Origin: an uncultured Desulfobacterales bacterium
GTDB taxonomy: Bacteria > Desulfobacterota > Desulfobacteria > Desulfobacterales > JAFDCJ01
Assembly: GCA_945787595.1 (NCBI GenBank)
Contig: CALZJV010000065.1
Location: 1-22,086, forward strand
Direction: 5' to 3'
DNA: 22,086 nt
Position numbers and translations under genes: made by a program. The notes beneath the pieces are model-generated. The model was not told the origin of the DNA. It saw only the letters and a list, made by a program, of their open reading frames with translations, and did no database searches. Numbering within the stretch: position 1 is the stretch's first letter; each line of letters begins with the position of its first letter. Of the stretch, positions 15,757 to 22,086 are shown in pieces.

Positions 15757-16767
15757 ATGAATGCAAAAGAGCGTGTAATGGCGGTCATTAATCATCAAAA
15801 ACCGGATCGGATGCCCTGTTTTGGTGCCAATGCCACGGTAACCTATGAACAGATGGAAAAGGTGGGTGCTTATTGGCCGGAAGGTCATGTTGAGGCGGAA
15901 GCTATGGCCAAACAGGCCTTAGCCGCATACACCGTGCTGGGCATGGATGCCGTCAGGGTACCATTCTGCCAGACGTTTGAGGCCGTGGCCCTTGGGTGTA
16001 TCAGAAAACCGGGAAAGGTAAGAGAACTCGAAGGATTTCCCGGCATCGAGCATCCGCCCCCATACAAACTGGATGACACCCCGGAGTTCCCCGACGACTT
16101 TCTCTCCAGGGGATACATACCGGAACTGCTCAAAGCAGTCGAAATTTTAAAGAATGAAGTCGGTGATGAGGTGCCCGTTATTGGAGGGATTATCGGACCC
16201 TTTACCATTGCCGGTTCTCTGCTGGATTCGGTTCCCCTTCTCAAGGCCACTTTCAAGTCTCCCGACAAGATTCCGCCTTTCCTGGAGGTAGCGGAAAAAG
16301 CCGGGACGACGTTGGCCAAGGCGCTCATCGACGCCGGGGCGGATATAATTTCGTGTGAAGACATGACCGCTTCGCCCGAACTGATCGCCCCTAAAAGTTA
16401 CAGAGAATTTGAGCTGCAATACCAGCGCAGGCAATTCGAGGCCATCCCGGTCCCTAAAATCCTGCATATCTGCGGCAACGTGGACGCCATCGTGGAATGG
16501 ATGGGACAAACCGGGGCCGACATACTCAGTCTGGAGCCCAAAGCCAGTGCCAAACTGGCCCGCCAGAAATGCGGCTCCGATATCATTCTGATGGGTGGTG
16601 TGGACACCGCCACGACCCTTTATATGAAAGATGCCGACACGGTCAAGCAGGGGAGTGAGGAGACCATTGACGATGGTATCCAGATATTGGCTCCGGGTTG
16701 CGCGGTCGCACCGGGCACGCCTTTGGAAAACCTGCTGGCCATGGTGGAAGTGGCCAAGGCCCATTAG
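15757..16767 (+). CDS. mtaA: MtaA-like methylcobamide methyltransferase (UroD/MtaA family)
   Basis: This 336-residue cytoplasmic enzyme of the uroporphyrinogen-decarboxylase/methylcobalamin methyltransferase fold should take the methyl group from MtaC-bound methylcobalt to an acceptor thiolate or pterin. The zinc ligands match M. barkeri MtaA almost exactly: His237-x-Cys239 (ILHICGN) and Cys315 (LAPGCAVAPGTPLEN). The N-terminus MNAKERVMAVINHQKPDRMP is typical. In methanogens the acceptor is coenzyme M; in acetogens such as Moorella it is tetrahydrofolate. In a deltaproteobacterium tetrahydrofolate is the likely acceptor, by inference. The start is firm, with AAGGAGG at 15744-15750. It is the first gene after the sigma54 promoter and B12 riboswitch, followed by mtaC after 313 bases. 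Confidence 0.9.
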   Translation: MNAKERVMAVINHQKPDRMPCFGANATVTYEQMEKVGAYWPEGHVEAEAMAKQALAAYTVLGMDAVRVPFCQTFEAVALGCIRKPGKVRELEGFPGIEHPPPYKLDDTPEFPDDFLSRGYIPELLKAVEILKNEVGDEVPVIGGIIGPFTIAGSLLDSVPLLKATFKSPDKIPPFLEVAEKAGTTLAKALIDAGADIISCEDMTASPELIAPKSYREFELQYQRRQFEAIPVPKILHICGNVDAIVEWMGQTGADILSLEPKASAKLARQKCGSDIILMGGVDTATTLYMKDADTVKQGSEETIDDGIQILAPGCAVAPGTPLENLLAMVEVAKAH

Positions 16768-17080
16768 TGAAACCCAAATTTAAATGTATCAGAATTTCTA
16801 TAACTTTTTGGAATTGTAATGTTTTTTTGTGGCTTTCGAACAGCCACGTGGAATGATGGAATAGTGGAATGTTGGATTCTCTTATCTTTAAACGCATCAT
16901 TTCATTATCCCAGAACCCATTATTCCACTATTCCAACATTCCAATATTCCAATTGGGGCTAACTGTAACTATTAACCTTTAACTGATAACAGGTAACACC
17001 TAAGCTACCGTATGGGATGTGAGTGGCTTCTGCCGGAGCCGTTTTTATATTCATCTAAAATGAGGAGAAGGAGGAAAAAA
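16768..17080. other. Intergenic region between mtaA and mtaC with 8-base-period repeats
   Basis: There is no gene in this 313-bp gap. It carries a tggaatga/tggaatag/tggaatgt array (16848-16876), an inverted counterpart attccact/attccaac/attccaat (16922-16950), and a looser taact-type array (about 16960-17000). No sigma54 promoter or B12 box was found, so mtaC is probably read from the mtaA transcript or from a promoter I cannot recognise. Confidence 0.6.
16857..16935. repeat. Inverted repeat built from 8-base ggaat units
   Basis: TGGAATAGTGGAAT at 16857-16870 is the exact reverse complement of ATTCCACTATTCCA at 16922-16935. Both belong to longer degenerate 8-base tandem arrays. The transcript could form a 14-bp stem with a 51-base loop between the mtaA and mtaC cistrons. 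Confidence 0.65.
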
Positions 17081-17827
17081 ATGAAAGTATTGGATGATTT
17101 TTCGAACATTTTTAAACGTTATGACCTTGACCTTGAGGTCACAGGTGAAGCCAGAGCAGTTTCGAAAGATGCCACCATGCAGGAGATTGCCCAGTTCGTC
17201 GTCGATGGGGATGATGAGGGGATCCTCCCGGCCGTCAAAAAGGCTCTGGAATCAAAATCCCCCCTCGACGTCATAAACGACGCCTTGATCGCAGGTATGA
17301 ACGAGGTGAGCCGCCTTTGGGATGAGGGGGTTTATTTCCTTCCTCAGGTCATCCTCTCCTCGGATGCGATGAATGTTGGAATCGCCGAGTGTGAGGCGAA
17401 AATGGGCAAAGCCATGGACCGGAAGTCCACGGTAGTCACCCATACAGCCGAGGGAGATATCCACGACATCGGGCAGGTCATCGTCAATGCGCTGCTCAAT
17501 GCCAACGGCTTTAAAGTCGTGAACCTGGGTGCGGATGTCCCGGTTGAAAAGGTTGTGTCCGCTTGCAAGGAACACAGACCCGTGATGGTCACCGGCACCG
17601 CTTTGATGACCACTACCATGACCGCTTTTCCAAAGATCGCCCATCAACTCAAGGCCGCCGGTCTGAACGTTCCGTTTATCTGCGGCGGCGGAGCGGTTTG
17701 TGAGGAGTATGTCACCGGATATGATCTGGGAGTCTGGGGCAAAGAGGCCAGCCAGGCGCCGGGAATGGCGGAGGATGCCACGGCCGGTGAAAGCTGGGAA
17801 TCCATGCGCGGCAAATGGAACGGATAA
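17081..17827 (+). CDS. mtaC: MtaC-like methanol corrinoid protein
   Basis: This 248-residue corrinoid-carrying protein shuttles the methyl group between MtaB and MtaA. The N-terminal helical cap domain (about 30-115) contains LDVINDALIAGMNEVSRLWD and a PQVILSSDAMN region. The cobalamin-binding Rossmann domain follows with the signature D126-x-H128-x-x-G131 (EGDIHDIGQ). His128 would be the lower axial cobalt ligand, and GTALMTTTM and ICGGGAVCEEY are the further loops that line the cofactor tail. The ATG at 17081 is chosen because AAGGAGG (17068-17074) sits six bases before it; the open frame runs further upstream without a ribosome site. A CobW-family gene follows after 19 bases, so the two are likely cotranscribed. 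The mtaC rather than mtbC/mttC assignment depends on the mtaA and mtaB neighbours. Confidence 0.9.
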   Translation: MKVLDDFSNIFKRYDLDLEVTGEARAVSKDATMQEIAQFVVDGDDEGILPAVKKALESKSPLDVINDALIAGMNEVSRLWDEGVYFLPQVILSSDAMNVGIAECEAKMGKAMDRKSTVVTHTAEGDIHDIGQVIVNALLNANGFKVVNLGADVPVEKVVSACKEHRPVMVTGTALMTTTMTAFPKIAHQLKAAGLNVPFICGGGAVCEEYVTGYDLGVWGKEASQAPGMAEDATAGESWESMRGKWNG

Positions 17828-17846
17828 TCAAAGGAAGATTAAGGGA

Positions 17847-18866
17847 ATGATCGTTGATATTGTCTTTGGGTTTTTAGGCTCCGGCAAAACCACTTTTATC
17901 ATCAGGGCCCTCGAGAAATGGGGAACTGAGGAAAAGATCGTGGTTCTGGTCAATGAATTCGGAGATGTGGGCATCGACGGTGATCTGCTGACAGGTCAGG
18001 GCGGCGATGTGGTGGAACTGCCCAGCGGGTGCATATGCTGTACGCTTCAGACAGATTTCAGGTCTCAAATGCTTGAAATCAGTCGCACCATCAATCCGGA
18101 AAGGGTTATCGTAGAGCCCACCGGTGTCGCAACCATTGCGCAGATCCGCTCAATCGTCGAGGCCCAACTCTTTGAAGATACCATCGAACACATCAATAAC
18201 ATCTTTATTGCCGATGCGACCGGATTCATGAATCTGTACAAGGCCAACCGTCACTTTGTGGAATCGCAAGTGAAAAACGCTAAGCTCGCTTTGCTGAACA
18301 AGTGCGATAGGGTCGATAAAAGAAAAGCTATGGTAATCCAAGGTGCCATACTGGCGATCAACCCCGAAATGACCGTTTTGATGACCGAATTCGGGGCAGT
18401 GGACTGGGCCGACTATCAGTTCGCCCTATCCACAGCCCCCGATTCCGGCCAAAAGGCATGGAAAAAAAAGGAAATTATAACACACATTACCGAAGCGCAG
18501 GGTGAAGATCATTTTGCTCATGCTGAAGGGCGTGGTTTGCATATCCATTTCAACGAAAACGAAGACGCTCTGGGGTATGAGTCCTTTGGCTGTGTATACG
18601 GTGACACCTCATTTGATCGAGGAGCGCTTGAAGATTTTTTTCAGCAGTTGAATGCCCCTCAATCCAAAATCGGCGATATCGTCAGGGCCAAAGGTGTATT
18701 TCGAATCGACGCCAGGTACATCCTGATGGAGTTGGCTTCCGGAGAATTTTCGTCTCAGCCGATCGGCCGGTCCGGCGAAAGTAAAGTCTCCATTATCGGT
18801 AGGAGGTTGGACCGTGAGATGATTGGCGCTGCGATGGAACGGTGTGTGTCGGGAGAGGTTCCATAA
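17847..18866 (+). CDS. CobW/COG0523-family GTPase (G3E) in the mta cluster
   Basis: This 339-residue P-loop GTPase has Walker A GFLGSGKTT at 8-16, the metal-binding CxCC motif (GCICC, C62/C64/C65), VEPTG, and the guanine-specificity motif NKCD. These features define the COG0523/CobW group of metallochaperones and metal insertases, distinct from MeaB, HypB and UreG. The C-terminal half (…GRGLHIHFNENEDALGYESF…) resembles the CobW C-terminal domain and contains several histidines. The start ATG at 17847 is preceded by AAGGAAG and lies 19 bases after mtaC; the frame extending upstream overlaps mtaC and is rejected. Likely jobs are delivering zinc to MtaA/MtaB or helping load or repair the corrinoid protein. 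Both are inferences from location. Confidence 0.85.
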   Translation: MIVDIVFGFLGSGKTTFIIRALEKWGTEEKIVVLVNEFGDVGIDGDLLTGQGGDVVELPSGCICCTLQTDFRSQMLEISRTINPERVIVEPTGVATIAQIRSIVEAQLFEDTIEHINNIFIADATGFMNLYKANRHFVESQVKNAKLALLNKCDRVDKRKAMVIQGAILAINPEMTVLMTEFGAVDWADYQFALSTAPDSGQKAWKKKEIITHITEAQGEDHFAHAEGRGLHIHFNENEDALGYESFGCVYGDTSFDRGALEDFFQQLNAPQSKIGDIVRAKGVFRIDARYILMELASGEFSSQPIGRSGESKVSIIGRRLDREMIGAAMERCVSGEVP

Positions 18867-18914
18867 TTAATTATTTGCTTTTGTCCCGACAAAAAATAGT
18901 TGATCGATAGGGGG

Positions 18915-18941
18915 CTGCGCTTGCCATTATTAGCGGCGCAG
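18915..18941. other. Short hairpin upstream of the channel gene
   Basis: CTGCGC at 18915-18920 pairs with GCGCAG at 18936-18941 across a 15-base loop, in the 144-bp gap after the CobW gene. There is no T-run, so it is not a standard terminator; it may be an RNA-processing or stabilising stem. Confidence 0.35.
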
Positions 18942-19010
18942 GAGACGATAACTATTATCTATTGAATTTGATGGTTCGACCTCATCAATTCGAGGGGAAA
19001 GGAGGGGAAT

Positions 19011-19541
19011 ATGGTAGAAGCTACTCTCATGGCAATAAGTCTAATGTGGTTTCCGGTGGGATTTCTGCTGCTTGGCAAAGGGGAGCCCAAGGGGACCGGG
19101 GCTCTCGTGCTCATGGTGGGTGTCCTCGTGCTATTATCCGCCGTCCTTCAGGCCGCCGTTTTTAAAGATCCCTGGATTGCAGCCTTGCTCTTTGCGTACG
19201 GGCTTTTTTACTGCATTGTCGGTTACACCCTATTTGCCGGATTGGAAAATATGCAGGCCGCAGGCAACGCCAGTTTTACCTTAATCCCAATATCCATAAT
19301 CTATATGATTCTCTCTCTCACCGGGGGGCCGGTTTTGGAAGGTGGCAAGCAGTTAGTCGGCAAGAGCAATTTTCTGGCTCTGGCCTGTGCCGGTTATGCG
19401 GTCCTCTATATCATGGTCTGGCTCAATGCATACGAAAAGTTCTCTGCCAAGACCCTGGGTGTGTCGCTGCTCGTGTGGACAGTCGTGGGTCTCTGGCTCC
19501 CTGCTTTCTGGTTGCTGGCTGCCGGCAAACTGCCATTTTAA
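19011..19541 (+). CDS. AmiS/UreI-like membrane channel protein
   Basis: This small 176-residue inner-membrane protein has about six membrane segments separated by very short loops. The layout matches the AmiS/UreI family of proton-independent channels for small neutral solutes (urea, short amides): an N-terminal segment ending in FLLLGKGEPKG, then LVLMVGVLVLLSAV, LLFAYGLFYCIVGYTLFAG, and a last segment WTVVGLWLPAFWLLAAGKL resembling the AmiS C-terminus. No urease or amidase gene is present nearby. The start is firm (AAAGGAGG just upstream). It lies inside the mta locus between the CobW gene and the sigma54 regulator. A role in uptake of methanol or another C1 substrate is inferred only from position. 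The similarity is moderate, so a different small-membrane-protein family is possible. Confidence 0.65.
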   Translation: MVEATLMAISLMWFPVGFLLLGKGEPKGTGALVLMVGVLVLLSAVLQAAVFKDPWIAALLFAYGLFYCIVGYTLFAGLENMQAAGNASFTLIPISIIYMILSLTGGPVLEGGKQLVGKSNFLALACAGYAVLYIMVWLNAYEKFSAKTLGVSLLVWTVVGLWLPAFWLLAAGKLPF

Positions 19542-19683
19542 GGGCACAGCGAGGTTTACTGCTCATTTCTATTCAGGAAAACAGGAATTTGGCGTAAAGC
19601 TTATGCCCTTCTTATCAGCTCCCCAGGAAATCGTGTCCTTTTTTTGGGGCGGTTCGATTAGCCCGTCTGTCATGGTTTAAAAA

Positions 19684-21072
19684 ATGGCCAAAAGTACGGA
19701 TATAACCAAGCCCACTGTACTGATTATCGATGATGAGTACCGCAGTTTCCGCTCCCTGCTGCGACTGATATCGCCGGATTGGTTTGCGGTCACCTGGGTA
19801 GCGGACGAGCAGCAGGGGTTGAAAACGCTAAAAGATCAAGCGGAAAAGGTGCGAATTATTATCATCGATTTGAAATCGTCCGGTATGGGAGGCGGAGGCT
19901 TCCTGCAACAGGCCCGGCAGATTGCCCCTCAGACGGCAATATTGATCACTGCACCATTGGGGCCATTCTTGTACCAGGAGGGTATTTTTTATGACTTTTC
20001 AGGGCCGAATTTAAAACAGGATATCAATGCCATCCTGCTGAGCATTGCCCGCGAAATGGGCATCTCACGCGACCCTAAGAAAAAAAACCCTCGACCCCGT
20101 AAATACAGGCAACGCTTTGGGGTCATCATCGGCCGTAGCAAAGGTATTAACGACGTCTATCGACTGATCGAAAATCTGAAGGACTCTGGTGCAACGGTCC
20201 TTATCCAGGGCGAGAGTGGTACCGGCAAGGAGTTGGTCGCCCAGACGATCCACCAGACCGGCACCCGTAGGAATCATCCCTTTGTAGCTGTAAACTGCGG
20301 CGCCATCCCGGAAAATTTGATAGAGAGCGAACTGTTCGGCCATGAACGGGGGGCTTTTACGACGGCGATGTACCAGAGAAAAGGTAAGTTTGAAATTGCT
20401 CACGGGGGCACGCTGTTTTTAGATGAAATCGGTGAACTCGAGCGGGAGCTGCAGGTCAAGTTGTTGCGGGTTCTTCAGGAAAAAGAATTTCAACGGGTGG
20501 GGGGAAACCGGTCATACAAAACCGATGTTCGTATTATTGCCGCCACCAGTCGGGATTTGAAGAAAGCCGTCCAGGCAGGACATTTCCGGGACGACCTTTT
20601 CTATCGTCTCAATGTGGTCCCCATCCATATCCCCCCCTTAAGGGATAGACGGGAGGATATTCCTCTCTTGCTGGATCATTTTTTCAAAAAACTTGCCAGA
20701 GATATGGACCGCCCCGCACCGTTAATTGCCCCGGAAGCCAGGAGCCTTTTGCTGGATTACTCCTATCAGGGCAATGTCCGGGAATTGACCAATATCGTGG
20801 AACGGCTGGTCGTGATCTGTTCCAATGGAAAAATCAACTACCAAGACCTCCCGCAAGATGTGCGTGAGGAAGCGGTTAAAGGACAAGAGTTTACAACGCT
20901 CTTAAAAGAACTGCCAAACGGCGGGGTCCCTTTGCAGGAACTGGAAAAAGAACTGATTCTGAAAACTCTCAAAATGACCTCCTGGAACAAAGCCGCCGCC
21001 GCCAGGATGCTGGGTATGACTCGCCGTCTGCTCTATCTTCGGCTTGAGCAGTACGGTTTCTCAGTTCAATAA
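19684..21072 (+). CDS. sigma54-dependent regulator with degenerate receiver and GAFTTA loop
   Basis: This 462-residue NtrC-like protein probably activates the mtaB promoter just downstream. The receiver-like domain (1-125) keeps IIDDEY and D62 (IIIDLKSSG) but lacks the conserved lysine-proline (KP) and aromatic signature near 103-110, so phosphorylation control is doubtful. The AAA+ domain has Walker A GESGTGKE (about 176-183) and a FLDEIGE Walker B. The sigma54-contact loop reads GAFTTA (223-228) instead of GAFTGA, with threonine for the invariant glycine. A Fis-type DNA-binding helix pair is at about 430-460 (NKAAAARMLGMTRRLLYLRL). There is no good Shine-Dalgarno before the ATG. No kinase gene is adjacent, so it may respond to a ligand or be constitutively active. 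Gene identity is confident; its regulatory mode is inferred. Confidence 0.88.
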   Translation: MAKSTDITKPTVLIIDDEYRSFRSLLRLISPDWFAVTWVADEQQGLKTLKDQAEKVRIIIIDLKSSGMGGGGFLQQARQIAPQTAILITAPLGPFLYQEGIFYDFSGPNLKQDINAILLSIAREMGISRDPKKKNPRPRKYRQRFGVIIGRSKGINDVYRLIENLKDSGATVLIQGESGTGKELVAQTIHQTGTRRNHPFVAVNCGAIPENLIESELFGHERGAFTTAMYQRKGKFEIAHGGTLFLDEIGELERELQVKLLRVLQEKEFQRVGGNRSYKTDVRIIAATSRDLKKAVQAGHFRDDLFYRLNVVPIHIPPLRDRREDIPLLLDHFFKKLARDMDRPAPLIAPEARSLLLDYSYQGNVRELTNIVERLVVICSNGKINYQDLPQDVREEAVKGQEFTTLLKELPNGGVPLQELEKELILKTLKMTSWNKAAAARMLGMTRRLLYLRLEQYGFSVQ

Positions 21073-21075
21073 CAA

Positions 21076-21124
21076 TGTCACCTCAGGTTACACAGATATC
21101 TCTTAACTGCACCCTGGTGTAACA
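21076..21124. promoter_or_regulatory. Two related 17-bp dyads, candidate enhancer sites (UAS) for mtaB
   Basis: Site 1, TGTCACCTCAGGTTACA (21076-21092), is an inverted repeat TGT-n-ACC-n3-GGT-n-ACA. Site 2 (21108-21124), read on the minus strand, is TGTTACACCAGGGTGCA and matches site 1 at most positions. It also contains the perfect dyad CCCTG-n6-CAGGG. Centres are 32 bases apart, about three helical turns, and lie about 155 and 123 bases upstream of the predicted mtaB start: the classic arrangement for a sigma54 activator. The regulator encoded immediately upstream is the likely binder. Confidence 0.6.
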
Positions 21125-21211
21125 GGGTTCATTCTCATGGGTCAACTGGCCCTCGGAATAGAGAATAATTCAATTAAAATCAAGATGTTATCAATTTTTA
21201 ATATGTATGAA

Positions 21212-21228
21212 TTGGCACACTAATTGCA
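21212..21228 (+). promoter_or_regulatory. sigma54 (-24/-12) promoter of mtaB
   Basis: TTGGCACACTAATTGCA is a near-perfect match to the TGGCAC-n5-TTGCA consensus, with GG at 21214-21215 and GC at 21226-21227 and the required 10 bases between. Transcription should start near 21239, giving a leader of about 100 bases before mtaB. Confidence 0.85.
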
Positions 21229-21342
21229 GAGAGAAAGGATAGTTTGGGTAATATGAGTTTGTGAAGGAGGTGAAAAAAACAGTTAGACGCGGAAGATCAT
21301 AAACAGTTTTTCTACCATAACATTTGCGAAAGGAGGATAAAA

Positions 21343-22086
21343 ATGGCACGGAAACCGATTACAAAGATGGCCTATAGCAGCGGTGAAGAAATGATGTTCG
21401 GCACTGCCAAGAGCCCTGTAACAACCAAAAGAGGGATCGTGATCGGCGGTGGGTATGTCCATCCTGAGTTGGTCGCCCATCCCCGACCGGGCAGTGAAAA
21501 AACCATGAAGACCCTGTTGCGGGAATATGAAAGGGCCAACGGGGATGCCTTGGAGAGAATGGTCATCGTGGGCCATCCCACCATCCAAATCGAAAACGAG
21601 CACGTCTTTCAGATGACCCACAACCCCAAATGGGGCGGGGAAATTGCCGCTCAAACGGCCAAACAGATGGACGAGTATTTGGAGAAATACGGCCTGAAGG
21701 CCTCCTATCGATCCACACCGGCCGATCTGCGCAAACCCGACATGGTTAACATGCGAGAGAGCGATTACACCCGGGAGGTCATCGAATCCTTTAAGGAGTG
21801 CTCCAAATATGCTGACGTCGTCTCCATCGAGTCCATGGGCGGCAAAGAGATCTTTGACCATGCCATCATCCGCAACGATATCGCGGGCATTATTTTCGGC
21901 ATTGGTGTCTTGGGAGCCATCGACATGGAGTGGATGTGGGATCAGATTGTTGCTATCTGTAAGGAGAACAACTGTATTGCCGGTGGAGACACCAACTGCT
22001 CCGAGGCCAACACCGCCATGTTCATGGCCGGCGGCATGACCTCCAAGGATGTGCCCCACGTTATTGCCGCCCTGTCCCGCGCCATT
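21343..22086 (+). CDS. mtaB: MtaB-like methanol:corrinoid methyltransferase (N-terminal part, cut by window end)
   Basis: The first 248 residues of the zinc-dependent enzyme that splits the C-O bond of methanol and methylates the Co(I) corrinoid of MtaC. Two of the three zinc ligands known in M. barkeri MtaB are visible at nearly identical positions: Glu163 in SIESMGGKE (Glu164 there) and Cys219 in GGDTNCSEANTAMF (Cys220 there). The third cysteine should lie about 50 residues further on, beyond the window. The N-terminus GIVIGGGYVHPELVAHPRPG is typical. The start ATG has a strong Shine-Dalgarno (AAAGGAGG, 21329-21336). It has its own sigma54 promoter and is separated from mtaA/mtaC by three genes, unlike the compact mtaCB pairs of methanogens. 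Methanol specificity is inferred from the family; related proteins may use other C1 donors. Confidence 0.92.
   Translation, partial: MARKPITKMAYSSGEEMMFGTAKSPVTTKRGIVIGGGYVHPELVAHPRPGSEKTMKTLLREYERANGDALERMVIVGHPTIQIENEHVFQMTHNPKWGGEIAAQTAKQMDEYLEKYGLKASYRSTPADLRKPDMVNMRESDYTREVIESFKECSKYADVVSIESMGGKEIFDHAIIRNDIAGIIFGIGVLGAIDMEWMWDQIVAICKENNCIAGGDTNCSEANTAMFMAGGMTSKDVPHVIAALSRAI

Noticed and set aside
16147..16764. 205-codon open frame antisense to mtaA
   Set aside because: It lies wholly inside mtaA, which has the intact zinc-ligand motifs and a strong ribosome site; the antisense product resembles no family.
16829..16847. GTGGCT/AGCCAC hairpin after mtaA as a terminator
   Set aside because: The T-run lies on the 5' side of the stem on the plus strand, and no T-run follows it on either strand, so it does not fit an intrinsic terminator.
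17700..17846. Longer N-terminus for the CobW GTPase starting inside mtaC
   Set aside because: The extension overlaps mtaC coding sequence, while ATG 17847 begins directly before the Walker A strand (MIVDIVFGFLGSGKTT) and has a ribosome site.
21241..21297. Tiny frames with AAGGAGG between the sigma54 promoter and mtaB (for example GTG at 21270)
   Set aside because: The start codon overlaps the ribosome site and the product would be about ten residues; no evidence for a leader peptide.
21283..22059. 258-codon open frame antisense to mtaB
   Set aside because: It is a frame shadow of the strongly conserved mtaB coding sequence, with low-complexity His/Gly/Asp composition and no ribosome site.

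Overview
The window looks like a piece of an anaerobic deltaproteobacterial (Desulfobacterota, probably Desulfobacterales-like) chromosome. This is inferred from the gene content (corrinoid methyltransferases, several sigma54-dependent regulators, a FliK-like/FlhB-tail gene pair, RecBC), the moderate GC content, and intergenic DNA full of short-period degenerate repeats. No rRNA or other phylogenetic marker is present, so the assignment is tentative.

Layout. (1) About 1-6323, minus strand: the start of recB (cut by the window edge) and a complete recC. They are separated by three small genes: a FHA-domain protein, a FliK-like protein and a free-standing FlhB C-terminal-domain protein. (2) About 6324-6722: a divergent intergenic region. 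It carries one copy of a ~90-bp repeat whose inverted partner lies at about 915-1009. (3) 6723-10379, plus strand: a corrinoid (vitamin B12) ABC importer (btuF-btuC-btuD), then a small FAD/NAD(P)H oxidoreductase-like gene. (4) 10615-14851: a soluble multi-GAF/PAS histidine kinase and its NtrC-type sigma54 response regulator. (5) 14852-15756: a 905-bp regulatory region holding inverted-repeat operator candidates, a near-consensus -24/-12 promoter, a 5' hairpin and a cobalamin riboswitch. (6) 15757-22086: a methanol-type methyltransferase locus. It contains mtaA (methyl-corrinoid:acceptor methyltransferase), mtaC (corrinoid protein), a CobW-family GTPase, an AmiS/UreI-like small-solute channel, a second sigma54 activator with an altered GAFTGA loop, and the first 248 codons of mtaB (methanol:corrinoid methyltransferase). 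mtaB follows its own sigma54 promoter with two upstream dyads.

How the parts fit together. MtaB would move the methyl group of methanol (or a related C1 substrate) onto the cobalt of MtaC. MtaA would then pass it to a pterin or thiol acceptor, probably tetrahydrofolate in a non-methanogen. BtuFCD supplies the corrinoid, the riboswitch reports corrinoid status, and the CobW protein may handle metal or cofactor. The AmiS/UreI-like channel may admit the substrate. Two different sigma54 activators and two different sigma54 promoters suggest that mtaA-mtaC and mtaB are switched on by separate but coordinated signals. This coupling of sigma54 activation, B12 sensing and a candidate solute channel is the most interesting part of the window. 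The family assignments rest on visible motifs; the regulatory wiring and the channel substrate are inference.
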